64,000 bases of DNA. Origin: an uncultured Alphaproteobacteria bacterium (lineage in GTDB: Bacteria > Pseudomonadota > Alphaproteobacteria > UBA7985 > CAJQQZ01). How positions within the stretch are numbered: position 1 is the stretch's first letter; each line of letters begins with the position of its first letter. Where the stretch lies: positions 1 to 64,000 of the forward strand of contig CAJQQZ010000020.1 of NCBI GenBank assembly GCA_905480575.1, in the 5' to 3' direction. Made by a program: the position numbers and the translations under genes. Positions 33,848-41,853 of the stretch are shown here, one piece after another. Below the pieces are notes generated by a model. The model searched no databases, was not told the DNA's origin, and saw only the letters and a list, made by a program, of their open reading frames with translations.

Positions 33848-34855
33848 ATGAAAAAAGTTAACTTCTATCAAGGCGGTCCAAAGGTATCGGCTGTTGGCTA
33901 TGGTGCCATGAGTTTCAGTGATTTCTACGGCGAAACTTCACGAGAGAACTCCTTTGCCATTCTGGATCGTTGTCAAGACGTTGACATGGATCATGTCGAC
34001 ACCGCCCATATGTATGGTCGCGGCGAAAGTGAAACTGTGATCGGCCTCTATTTGAAAGAAAACCCCTCAGCTAAGGACTTCTTTAAGATCGCTACAAAAG
34101 GCGGAATTTGGGAAGGCAAACGTGAGGATAATGAAGGCTCAGCGAGCAACAACTCGCCTGAATACATGCGTAAAAATCTAGAGGAATCCCTTCAGCGATT
34201 GGGGCTAGATTGTATCGACCTCTACTATGTTCATCGTTTGGATAACCGTTTCAGCATCGATGCAACCACCGAACTGATGGTAGATTTCATTAAAGAAGGT
34301 AAAATCAAGAGCTACGGCTACAGTGAAATTTCACCCGCTAGCCTGCGTCGGGTCAACGCCATTCATCCTTGTGGGGCCATCCAAAACGAATACTCACTTT
34401 GGTGCCGGTCCCCAGAACTTGGCATGATCCAAGCCTGTGATGAATTGAATGTTACTTTTGTGCCTTTCTCTCCTGTTGGGCGGGGTATTCTGACCGACAA
34501 GCCAAGGCGCACCGAAGACAATTCTGATGCGCCGTTCTTGAAAGTAAATCCGCGGTTTATTGAGCCGAATTTGAGCGTTAATCTTGAGTGGACAGACAAG
34601 TTCAGAGCTTTTGCAGCCGACAAGGGCGTTCCAACTGCTTCGCTTGCTGTTGCCTGGTCCATCGCCAAAGGCAGGAACATGCTTACGATCCCCGGAACGC
34701 GTTTCGTCAAACATCTCGACGAGTTGGCCTTGGGTGGCTCTCTAAATCTCAGCCTCAGTGAAGTTCAAGAAATCGAGACCGTTTTGCCCGCTGGTTTCGC
34801 GCAAGGTGACCGTTACTCCGATGGTCAATGGACGACGCAAGAGAGATTCTGCTAG
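33848..34855 (+). CDS. Aldo/keto reductase
   Basis: About 335 residues with the (beta/alpha)8 aldo/keto reductase fold. The catalytic tetrad is visible as Asp and Tyr in HVDTAHMYGRGESE, Lys in IATKGG, and His in YYVHRLDN. The C-terminal FVPFSPVGRGIL and TIPGTRFVKHLDE segments bind NADPH. GAGGA lies 7 nt before the ATG at 33848, which decides the start over ATG 33842. It would reduce a sugar or aldehyde with NADPH. The thioesterase gene precedes it. Confidence 0.92.
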   Translation: MKKVNFYQGGPKVSAVGYGAMSFSDFYGETSRENSFAILDRCQDVDMDHVDTAHMYGRGESETVIGLYLKENPSAKDFFKIATKGGIWEGKREDNEGSASNNSPEYMRKNLEESLQRLGLDCIDLYYVHRLDNRFSIDATTELMVDFIKEGKIKSYGYSEISPASLRRVNAIHPCGAIQNEYSLWCRSPELGMIQACDELNVTFVPFSPVGRGILTDKPRRTEDNSDAPFLKVNPRFIEPNLSVNLEWTDKFRAFAADKGVPTASLAVAWSIAKGRNMLTIPGTRFVKHLDELALGGSLNLSLSEVQEIETVLPAGFAQGDRYSDGQWTTQERFC

Positions 34856-34871
34856 CGCATCCTGCCAAAAA

Positions 34872-35984
34872 TCAATGAACCGATAGCGTGGAGTTGTCGA
34901 TCAGAGCCCAATCTAGATCGATACCCATGCCCGGTTTCTGGGGCAGCTTTGCGATACCGTTTTCAATCGGCAAGTCTTCAACCAAGCCAAAACCGAACTG
35001 GTCTTTCGGCCAGAGTAGTTCGAGATAGGTGCAATTTCTAACTGCAGCACAAAGGTGTAGATTGACCAGCTCTAAGGGGTGGAAGATCGCCGTGTGGATC
35101 TCGCAATTGACATTGAAAGCTTCTGCTGTAGTGGCCGTTTTCATGGTTCCCGTGACACCTCCCGTCCAGGAGACATCGGCCCTGACGACATCAACCACCT
35201 TGGTCGCGATACATTCGGCCACTGTGTAGGGATGCTTAGCAAGCACTTCAGTGCCGACGACAGGAATGTCGAGCTGTCGCGTCAGCTCTCTAAGTGTGTG
35301 ATATGAATCGTCGCCCATCGGCTCCTCAAACCAGCGGAAATCCAACGCTTCTAGCCCCCGTCCGTACCGAAGGGCGTCTGGCAATGACATCAGTGAGACT
35401 GGATCGCTCATCAAGTTGAAACCGGATCCCACCGCCTGTCGAACAGCAGCATGGATTTCTAAATCTTCATCAATAGATTTGCCGGGAGGATGCAGCTTGT
35501 AAGCCTTGTAGCCCTTGCTTTGTACATCGAGTGCTTCGGTCACATAGTCTTCAGCCGTTTCCATAAACATGGAGCTGCAATAAACAGGTACTTGGTCCCT
35601 AAAAGCACCGAGATATTTGTAAAGAGGCTGCTCTGCCAACTCCGCTGCCATCAACCAAAGACAAATATCCGCTGGGCCATACATGTAGATCGGTAAGTGA
35701 GCCCAATAGCGATCATGCTTTTTGAAATCATGCCACAACGCTTCACGATCAAACACAGAGCGTCCTTTGAAGAATGGCTCTAATGATGCCTTGCCCATGA
35801 TAGCTGAACCTTCCGCACTGGATCCGGCAAAGCCAAAAGTCGAAACCTTGTCTCCGCTTTCCAAAGTCATAGTGTAAACGAGGAACTCCAGACCATCAGG
35901 GCGTTTCACGCCGGCGAGTGCATCGGTTGACGCCACTTCGTTGTTGACTTTACAGGCACGAATTTCGAGCGACTCAATTTTCAT
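34872..35984 (-). CDS. Mandelate racemase/muconate lactonizing (enolase) superfamily dehydratase-like enzyme
   Basis: A 370-residue two-domain enzyme with an N-terminal capping domain and a (beta/alpha)7 barrel. The barrel has Lys163 in a KLH motif, metal ligands in LMSDPVSL, FEEPMGD and GTEVLAKH, and a late Asp/His dyad (RADVSWTGG and EIHTAIFHP). This fits acid-sugar dehydratases or racemases. It lies 4 nt downstream of the RraA-type gene, opposite the TRAP operon, so it probably acts on a sugar acid carried by that transporter. The exact substrate is unknown. Confidence 0.88.
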   Translation of the reverse strand: MKIESLEIRACKVNNEVASTDALAGVKRPDGLEFLVYTMTLESGDKVSTFGFAGSSAEGSAIMGKASLEPFFKGRSVFDREALWHDFKKHDRYWAHLPIYMYGPADICLWLMAAELAEQPLYKYLGAFRDQVPVYCSSMFMETAEDYVTEALDVQSKGYKAYKLHPPGKSIDEDLEIHAAVRQAVGSGFNLMSDPVSLMSLPDALRYGRGLEALDFRWFEEPMGDDSYHTLRELTRQLDIPVVGTEVLAKHPYTVAECIATKVVDVVRADVSWTGGVTGTMKTATTAEAFNVNCEIHTAIFHPLELVNLHLCAAVRNCTYLELLWPKDQFGFGLVEDLPIENGIAKLPQKPGMGIDLDWALIDNSTLSVH

Positions 35985-35988
35985 CGGC

Positions 35989-36636
35989 TTAAAACTTTCT
36001 GTATTGCAAATAGGCTTCTTGAGGGTCCATTCCGCCCATGATGGCGGAGCGGATCTGGTTCTCTGTCTGCATGGCTTCTATCGATTGCTCAGTCACCACC
36101 TCTACTATTTCATGGGGAATCCGAACCATGCCGTCTCTGTCGCCGAGCAAGAAATCACCAGGTCTAATGTAAACGTCGCCTATGTGAATTGGGATATCGA
36201 ATCCGGTCGGCAACCAAGCACCAACAATGTCACGCGGGGTGTGAAACCGGCTCCAAGATTGAAATCCTATATTAAGCAGGAAGTCCGTATCTCTGATACC
36301 ACCGTCTAAGACGCAACCAAGAACACCTTTCTTCTGCAATGTCTCAGCCGATAGCTCGCCCATCTGAGCGATCACGTGGTTATGAGGTTGGCTGACCCAA
36401 ATATGATTGGGTTTCGCCTTGGATAGAAGACCTGTCCATTCGAACAAAGTATCATGAGGGTCAGCGGCTTCATCCATCCGACCTTCTATGGTGAAAACCG
36501 GTCCACAAAGCCGTTTTTCAGGCATAAGAGGTACAATTTCTTTTGGAAGTGTAAAGTTCTTTAAACCGCGTGCGCGCAAAATATCATGAACGATCGAGGC
36601 ATAACAGGTGCTCAGTTTTGTGGTGATATCTTCCAT
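35989..36636 (-). CDS. RraA-family aldolase/decarboxylase-like protein
   Basis: A 215-residue RraA-fold protein. GELSAETLQKKGVLGCVLDG followed by GIRDTD carries the Gly-x20-Arg-Asp metal and substrate motif of 4-hydroxy-4-methyl-2-oxoglutarate (HMG/CHA) aldolases, and GDRDG follows. Catalytically competent members cleave 4-hydroxy-2-oxo acids to pyruvate. The RNase-inhibitor role of E. coli RraA is less likely here. It is first in a two-gene unit with the enolase-superfamily enzyme and diverges from the TRAP operon. Confidence 0.88.
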   Translation of the reverse strand: MEDITTKLSTCYASIVHDILRARGLKNFTLPKEIVPLMPEKRLCGPVFTIEGRMDEAADPHDTLFEWTGLLSKAKPNHIWVSQPHNHVIAQMGELSAETLQKKGVLGCVLDGGIRDTDFLLNIGFQSWSRFHTPRDIVGAWLPTGFDIPIHIGDVYIRPGDFLLGDRDGMVRIPHEIVEVVTEQSIEAMQTENQIRSAIMGGMDPQEAYLQYRKF

Positions 36637-36939
36637 TCGGCGTCCCCTGAATTGCCTAGAAACTCCAACAGATCATGGGCCAAACGACAAATATGTCAAC
36701 TAGCCGAAGTTCAAAAAATTGAAGATAGTTTCTATTCTGAACTCGTAATTCAGTACGTTTTCCAGCGATAAACAGTCGCTATATGATCAATTTGTAAAAT
36801 TTCAAACTCACGATTGACCTTGCAAAGCTTCAAAATATGTCAATAATGTTAGCTATGCCGCTCATGACTCTCTTACTTTCGCAGCACGGCGGCATTGATG
36901 AATAGGTTAACCTAGACAAATAATAAGGGAGGAATTCAC
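36637..36939. promoter_or_regulatory. Divergent promoter region with 12-bp palindrome
   Basis: This 303-nt gap separates the RraA-type gene (minus) from the TRAP operon (plus). TAGGTTAACCTA at 36903-36914 is an exact palindrome, 25 nt before the ATG at 36940. A weaker dyad, CTGAA/TTCAG, lies at 36737-36753. Either could bind a regulator of the divergent genes, perhaps a GntR-type protein, but none is encoded nearby. A strong GGAGG precedes the TRAP binding-protein ATG. Confidence 0.4.
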
Positions 36940-38001
36940 ATGAAATCCATTTTGTCTAAAATCACGGCTGCAGCTGTTGCAACCGTTATGACTGTCGGTA
37001 CTGTTGGTCTGGCTGTAAGCGATGCTGAGGCCAAAAAGGTCCGCTGGAAAATGCACTCCGCTTTTGGTAAAAACGTTGCCGTTATCGGACCTGTTGGCTA
37101 CCGTATCGCCGACATGATCCGCGAAATGTCTGGCGGCGACTTTGACATCAAGGTATTCGAGCCAGGCGCACTCGCTGGTGGTTACGCTTACTATGATCCT
37201 GTCTCTCAGGGTGCTTTCGAAGCCGGTTATGGTACACCAGGTGCAAACCAGGGTAAAAACTCTGCATTCGCTTTTGCTTCTACATGGCCTTTCGGTCCAG
37301 GTGCGCTAGAATTCAATTCTTGGCTTATCAACGGTGGTGGTGTTGATTTAATCGCGGACCTTTACGCTCGTGATAACATTAAATTCTTTTACTGTGGTAT
37401 GATTCCACCTGAAACATCAGGTTGGTTCCGTGAGCCAATTGAAAGCCTTGACCAGCTCCGTGGTCTAAAGATGCGCTTCTTCGGTATGGGTGCGAAAGTA
37501 ATGCAGAAGTTCGGCGTTGCAACACAGCAGCTTGCCGGTGGCGATATCTATCCAGCGCTTGAGCTCGGTACGATTGACGCGACAGAATTCTCTATGCCTG
37601 CAATTGACCGTACTCTCGGTTTCTACCAGATTGCTAAGTACAACTACTTCCCTGGCTGGCACCAGCAGTCAACAACTAACGAAATCCTCGTTAACATGGA
37701 CAAATGGAACGAGCTTTCAGATCAGAACAAAGCCATTTTCGAAGCAGCTTGTAAGGCAAACATCCCTTACCAGCTTGCAGATGGTGAATCCATGCAGGCG
37801 GCCGCTATGCTCGCGAACGAGAAAGATGGCGTCCAAAACCTGACATGGCCTGATGAAGTTCTTGATGAACTTCGCGCTAAATGGACAGAAGTGCTTGCCG
37901 ATGAGCGTGCTGCTAACTCAGACGTTGAAGCTCTTTGGCAATCATTCTCTGCCTTCCACGAAGAGTATGTCACTTGGAGTGAGCGTGGTTACCTGAAATA
38001 G
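36940..38001 (+). CDS. TRAP transporter substrate-binding protein (DctP family)
   Basis: A 353-residue periplasmic protein with a signal peptide (residues 1-31, ending AEA). The family arginine that binds the carboxylate lies in GLKMRFFGMG. The arrangement FEPGALAGG and ELGTIDATEFSMP resembles the alpha-keto-acid-binding (TakP-like) branch. Codon use is dominated by GGT, GTT, CTT and GCT, unlike its neighbours, which suggests strong expression. GGAGG precedes the ATG. Two hairpins at 38021-38065 follow and may hold the binding-protein message level above that of the permeases. Confidence 0.93.
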   Translation: MKSILSKITAAAVATVMTVGTVGLAVSDAEAKKVRWKMHSAFGKNVAVIGPVGYRIADMIREMSGGDFDIKVFEPGALAGGYAYYDPVSQGAFEAGYGTPGANQGKNSAFAFASTWPFGPGALEFNSWLINGGGVDLIADLYARDNIKFFYCGMIPPETSGWFREPIESLDQLRGLKMRFFGMGAKVMQKFGVATQQLAGGDIYPALELGTIDATEFSMPAIDRTLGFYQIAKYNYFPGWHQQSTTNEILVNMDKWNELSDQNKAIFEAACKANIPYQLADGESMQAAAMLANEKDGVQNLTWPDEVLDELRAKWTEVLADERAANSDVEALWQSFSAFHEEYVTWSERGYLK

Positions 38002-38020
38002 GATAATCTAACGACGCCAT

Positions 38021-38065
38021 TCATTCGAAAGAATGACGGACAACCGGCGCTTCGGCGTCGGTTGT
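38021..38065 (+). other. Two tetraloop hairpins between TRAP binding-protein and permease genes
   Basis: Stem 1 is TCATTC/GAATGA closed by GAAA (38021-38036). Stem 2 has 11 pairs (38040-38050 with 38055-38065, one G-U) closed by UUCG with a C-G base. Both loops are unusually stable tetraloops. No T-run follows, so this is more likely a processing or stabilising element, or a partial terminator, than a full stop. Confidence 0.65.
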
Positions 38066-38165
38066 TCGCGTCTTAAATCCAAGTTTGGAGCTTGGCATTC
38101 CATTCGCCAGCTTCGAAACTTCCGCTTTTTTGGGTAAGCTTTTTGGGTAAGCAAGGGCGAAAACT

Positions 38166-38822
38166 ATGAACTCCTATTTAAAAGTCGCATCTGTCTTTGA
38201 CAAGATTGCGCGAAAGGCTGGTGAATACGCCAGTTGGATCATCATCCCGCTGATCCTCGTGATTGTTATGGATGTTGTTTCTCGTAAACTTGATTTTGTG
38301 AAAAGCTGGGCAGCGGACATTACCATCGCCTATGGTTTTTCGCCGTCTTTTATAATGCAAGATCTAGAATGGCATTTGCATGGTGTGCTTTTGCTTTTCA
38401 CCTTTGGTTTTGGTTATTTGTACAATTCTCACGTGAGGGTCGATATCTTCCGTGAAAATGCCTCTAGGCGAGGCCAAGTAAAAATAGAAACTTTTGGCCT
38501 AATAATCGGTGCAATCCCATTCCTTTTAGTCATGATGTATTACTCGTGGATTATGACCTACTCCTCTTTCACGCAAGGTGAAGGTTCAGAGTCACAGGTG
38601 GGCATCGGCTATCGTTTCATTATTAAAGGCGCATTGGTTATCGGATTTGCTCTCTGCCTTTCGGCGGTCATCGCTACTTTGTTGCGCTGCATTGCCTATC
38701 TTAGGGCGGACGCCGACGAGATTCCAACGATTGAAAAGGAACTGCAGTTCCTGACCGGGGAAGACGCTATGGCGACCCTTATCTTGCAACAAAATGAAGA
38801 AAGCCTGGAGGGCAAGCCATGA
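38166..38822 (+). CDS. TRAP transporter small permease (DctQ family)
   Basis: A 218-residue inner-membrane protein with about four helices. DLEWHLHGVLLLFTFGFGYL and NSHVRVDIFRE are typical of DctQ. It overlaps the large permease gene by 4 nt (ATGA). It bridges the binding protein and the large permease. A near-exact tandem copy of a 13-base string (38124-38150) lies just upstream of its start. Confidence 0.92.
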   Translation: MNSYLKVASVFDKIARKAGEYASWIIIPLILVIVMDVVSRKLDFVKSWAADITIAYGFSPSFIMQDLEWHLHGVLLLFTFGFGYLYNSHVRVDIFRENASRRGQVKIETFGLIIGAIPFLLVMMYYSWIMTYSSFTQGEGSESQVGIGYRFIIKGALVIGFALCLSAVIATLLRCIAYLRADADEIPTIEKELQFLTGEDAMATLILQQNEESLEGKP

Positions 38823-40432
38823 CGGAGTTTTGGGAATGGCTGATCGACGATCACCTTTATGAATACATCGGTGCCTACATGTTCTTGGCGCTTGCCTGCT
38901 GTCTGTTTACTGGCATACCGGTCGCATTCGCACTTGGCGCTGTTTCTCTAATCTTTGGCTGCATCGCAGTTTGGTTGGATGTTCTTGATTTTCAAACGTT
39001 TTTTGCTGTCGTCAACCGCATTTGGGGTGGCGATGGTCAATCGGGTGCAATCCAAAACCCGATCCTGGTAGCGATCCCCTGTTTCGTTTTCATGGGAACC
39101 ATGTTGGAAAAATCCAGGGTTGCAGCCGATCTGCTGCACATCCTTCAAATCATGCTTCGTAAAGTACCGGGCGGTTTGGCCCTTTCTGTGACAGTTATGG
39201 GAACGATCATGGCAGCGACAACGGGCATCATCGGCGCATCCGTTGTTATGATGACACTCTTGGCTCTGCCAGCGATGATCAACCGTGGCTACTCGCACTC
39301 GCTTGCGGCGGGAACGATCGCGGCTTCAGCAACTCTCGGCATTCTTATCCCACCATCAATCATGTTGGTTCTGATGGCTAATATCTTGGCGGTTTCGGTG
39401 GGCAATTTGTTCATCGGAGCCATCATTCCTGGTCTGGTGCTTTCATGCCTGTACTTCGGCTACATCATGATGCGCGCAACAATTAATCCGAGCATCGCAC
39501 CGCCGATTGGTGATGACGATTTCCATCTGGAACCAACAGACAAACGGAACCTCATGTTGTTCCTCGGCTTCTCTGTCGGATTTGTCATTCTGGGTACTAT
39601 TGCTGACTCTATGGAACTTCTAGGGCTCAATTGGAAGTTCTTGGCATTCCTTGGCATCTTTGCCACGGCGATGGTCATTGGCAAACGTGAAGGCAACACT
39701 TACCTTGGCGGTGTCTTACAGGGCTTTTTGCCCCCTATCTTCCTGATCGTTTTGGTTTTGGGTTCAATTTTTGCCGGCTGGGCAACACCAACCGAAGCAG
39801 CGGGCGTCGGGGCCTTTGGCTCGATCCTCTTGGCTTGGGTCAACGGTACGCTCAACTACGAAACTCTGAAGCAGGTTTGTCACAGAACGGGCCTAACAAC
39901 TGCGATGATCTTCTTGATCTTCGTCGGTGCCACAGCCTTCTCCACGATTTTCAGAAACGTCTACGGCGAAGACCTGATCATTCATTTCATTGAGTGGCTG
40001 AACCTTAACCCATGGCCTTTGCTCTTCATGTTGATGGCAGCGGTCTTCCTTTTGGGTTTCTTCTTCGACTTCCTGGAAATCACCCTGATCATCTTGCCTG
40101 TGTTCTCTCCGATCATTAAAGCTTTGGCTCCGATCTTCGCACCTCACCTGGGATTGGATGCACCAACTAATTTGGCGCAAATTCAATTCGTTGAAGCGCA
40201 AGTCATATATTGGTTTGCCATACTGGTGGCGGTGAATTTACAAACTTCATTCCTCACACCACCCTTTGGTTTTGCCCTCTTCTACTTGAAGGGCGTGGCA
40301 CCAAAAGAAGTCAAAATGCAGGATATCTATAAAGGTATTATTCCTTTTGTGATCCTTCAGTTGATTGGTTTGGCCATCGTCATTTACTTCCCCAATCTGG
40401 CACTCTGGCTCCCGAGCTTAGTTCTAGAATAA
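38819..40432 (+). CDS. TRAP transporter large permease (DctM family)
   Basis: A 537-residue membrane protein with about 13 helices, the Na+-coupled channel subunit. GTIAASATLGILIPPSIMLVLMA and WATPTEAAGVGAFGS are strong DctM signatures. Its length is above the usual 430 residues, mainly through extra loop sequence around residues 215-290. It is the last gene of the TRAP operon, which ends at a terminator at 40456-40483. The cargo is probably a carboxylic or sugar acid used by the flanking enzymes. Confidence 0.95.
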   Translation: MTEFWEWLIDDHLYEYIGAYMFLALACCLFTGIPVAFALGAVSLIFGCIAVWLDVLDFQTFFAVVNRIWGGDGQSGAIQNPILVAIPCFVFMGTMLEKSRVAADLLHILQIMLRKVPGGLALSVTVMGTIMAATTGIIGASVVMMTLLALPAMINRGYSHSLAAGTIAASATLGILIPPSIMLVLMANILAVSVGNLFIGAIIPGLVLSCLYFGYIMMRATINPSIAPPIGDDDFHLEPTDKRNLMLFLGFSVGFVILGTIADSMELLGLNWKFLAFLGIFATAMVIGKREGNTYLGGVLQGFLPPIFLIVLVLGSIFAGWATPTEAAGVGAFGSILLAWVNGTLNYETLKQVCHRTGLTTAMIFLIFVGATAFSTIFRNVYGEDLIIHFIEWLNLNPWPLLFMLMAAVFLLGFFFDFLEITLIILPVFSPIIKALAPIFAPHLGLDAPTNLAQIQFVEAQVIYWFAILVAVNLQTSFLTPPFGFALFYLKGVAPKEVKMQDIYKGIIPFVILQLIGLAIVIYFPNLALWLPSLVLE

Positions 40433-40455
40433 GATTGTAAAAACATGAACTGCTG

Positions 40456-40483
40456 AAAATGCCGGGCTTTGTCCCGGCATTTT
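40456..40483 (+). terminator. Terminator of the TRAP operon
   Basis: AAAATGCCGGG (40456-40466) and CCCGGCATTTT (40473-40483) form an 11-bp stem with a 6-nt loop, starting 24 nt after the large permease stop. The 3' arm ends in TTTT, followed by CTTT. The A-rich 5' arm could also end transcription from the other strand. Confidence 0.85.
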
Positions 40484-40506
40484 CTTTGGCAACGAGGGTT
40501 AATCAA

Positions 40507-40944
40507 ATGGCCGACAAATTTCATTACATCGTGAGAGGGCTTTGTATTTCAGAGGGCCAAATTTTGGTTGCCAAAGCAATAGGAGAGAAGAACACTTTTC
40601 TACCCGGTGGTCATGTCGACACTGGCGAAAAGGCACAAGACGCCTTGGTGCGAGAGATCAAAGAAGAGTTGGGAGTGACCGCCACAATCTCATTCTTTCT
40701 TGGAGCAGTTGAGAATTACTGGGAGCAAAACTCTGTCAGTCACTTCGAAATCAATCTCGTATTCATGGTCAAAATCGACGAGCTTTCAGTTAACACCAAA
40801 CCAACATCACAGGAAGACCATCTAGAGTTCTTATGGGTAAGGCCTGAAGAATTGCCCGCACTTAACCTACTACCTACGCCCAATATAGAACTTGTTAACG
40901 GATTACATCAGTACAAACCTGCTTTTTGGGCGTCCACCCTCTGA
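40507..40944 (+). CDS. NUDIX hydrolase
   Basis: About 145 residues. The Nudix box runs from GGHVDTGEKAQDALVREIKE to ELG (residues 35-57), matching G-x5-E-x7-R-E-x2-E-E. It hydrolyses nucleoside diphosphates linked to another group. The ATG at 40507 was chosen because a longer start at 40459 would lie inside the terminator hairpin. It converges on an EamA gene. The substrate is unknown. Confidence 0.9.
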   Translation: MADKFHYIVRGLCISEGQILVAKAIGEKNTFLPGGHVDTGEKAQDALVREIKEELGVTATISFFLGAVENYWEQNSVSHFEINLVFMVKIDELSVNTKPTSQEDHLEFLWVRPEELPALNLLPTPNIELVNGLHQYKPAFWASTL

Positions 40945-40951
40945 AATCAAA

Positions 40952-41839
40952 CTAGTGAGAAACCTCATTACGTTCTCTAAACCAAATGAACAATCCGGTT
41001 GAGATGATGATCGCGCCCCCTAACAGGGTCCAAAGGTCAGGCCATTGATCAAACAATAGTGTGCTCCAGATCGTGACGTAGATCAAATAGGAGTATGAGA
41101 ACGGTGTGAGCGCCGATGCACCTGCGAAAGAGTGCGCTCTTGTCACCAGTTCGTGGCCCAGCCACCCCCAAAAGCCCATCATCAACAAAATCATCCAGTT
41201 GATCATTGTGCCGGGATTGTGCCACTGCAATACCGCGAAAGGTGCGAGCAAGATAATACCTGCAGCGGCGGCGTAAAACTGCATGATATCTGAATCAACA
41301 TCTCCCGAGAGTTTACGCGTGGTTATGATATAAAGCGCGAAGCTTATCGCATTGACCACCGACAAAATGATCGCCCAGTGAAAGGTCGTGTCAAAAGGTC
41401 GAATGGCTATCACCAATCCCACGAAGCCAACACAGATAGCAGCCCAACGCCACTTCCCGACTTTTTCGCCTAACAATGGCCCAGATAAAGCACAAACAAT
41501 CAAGGGTGAGGAGAAAAGAATTGTCGATGTCAACGTCAACGGCAAATAGAGAACGGCGCCAAAATTGAGGCCAGTACAGGCCAATATGAATAGAGCCCGC
41601 AGGACAACCAATCCAAACCTCGGCGTATGGAAGGACGATAGTTTCCAACCGCTCTTCAACACCAAACCCAATGTAATCGCAAAATGGACGATGTAACGAA
41701 GGAAAGCCGTGACCAACACAGGCATGCCCAACAGGGCCATCCATTTGGCGCTCGCATCAATAAATGAAAATACGCAAAACCCCAGCAACATCAATATAAT
41801 GCCCTTTAGGGGGAGATCCTGCCTCGGCGTTAACGCCAC
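40952..41839 (-). CDS. EamA/DMT family transporter
   Basis: A 295-residue inner-membrane protein with about ten helices in two repeats. LSGPLLGEKVGKWRWAAICV closes the first repeat. The start is GTG at 41839. It lies 14 nt downstream of the UxaA dehydratase gene on the same strand, so it may carry the sugar acid that enzyme uses. Confidence 0.83.
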   Translation of the reverse strand: MALTPRQDLPLKGIILMLLGFCVFSFIDASAKWMALLGMPVLVTAFLRYIVHFAITLGLVLKSGWKLSSFHTPRFGLVVLRALFILACTGLNFGAVLYLPLTLTSTILFSSPLIVCALSGPLLGEKVGKWRWAAICVGFVGLVIAIRPFDTTFHWAIILSVVNAISFALYIITTRKLSGDVDSDIMQFYAAAAGIILLAPFAVLQWHNPGTMINWMILLMMGFWGWLGHELVTRAHSFAGASALTPFSYSYLIYVTIWSTLLFDQWPDLWTLLGGAIIISTGLFIWFRERNEVSH

Positions 41840-41853
41840 CTAATTGGCCGACT

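Noticed and set aside
36737-36753. CTGAA/TTCAG dyad in the TRAP divergent region as an operator
   Set aside because: Five-base arms with a 7-nt AT-rich spacer are too weak to call without conservation data.
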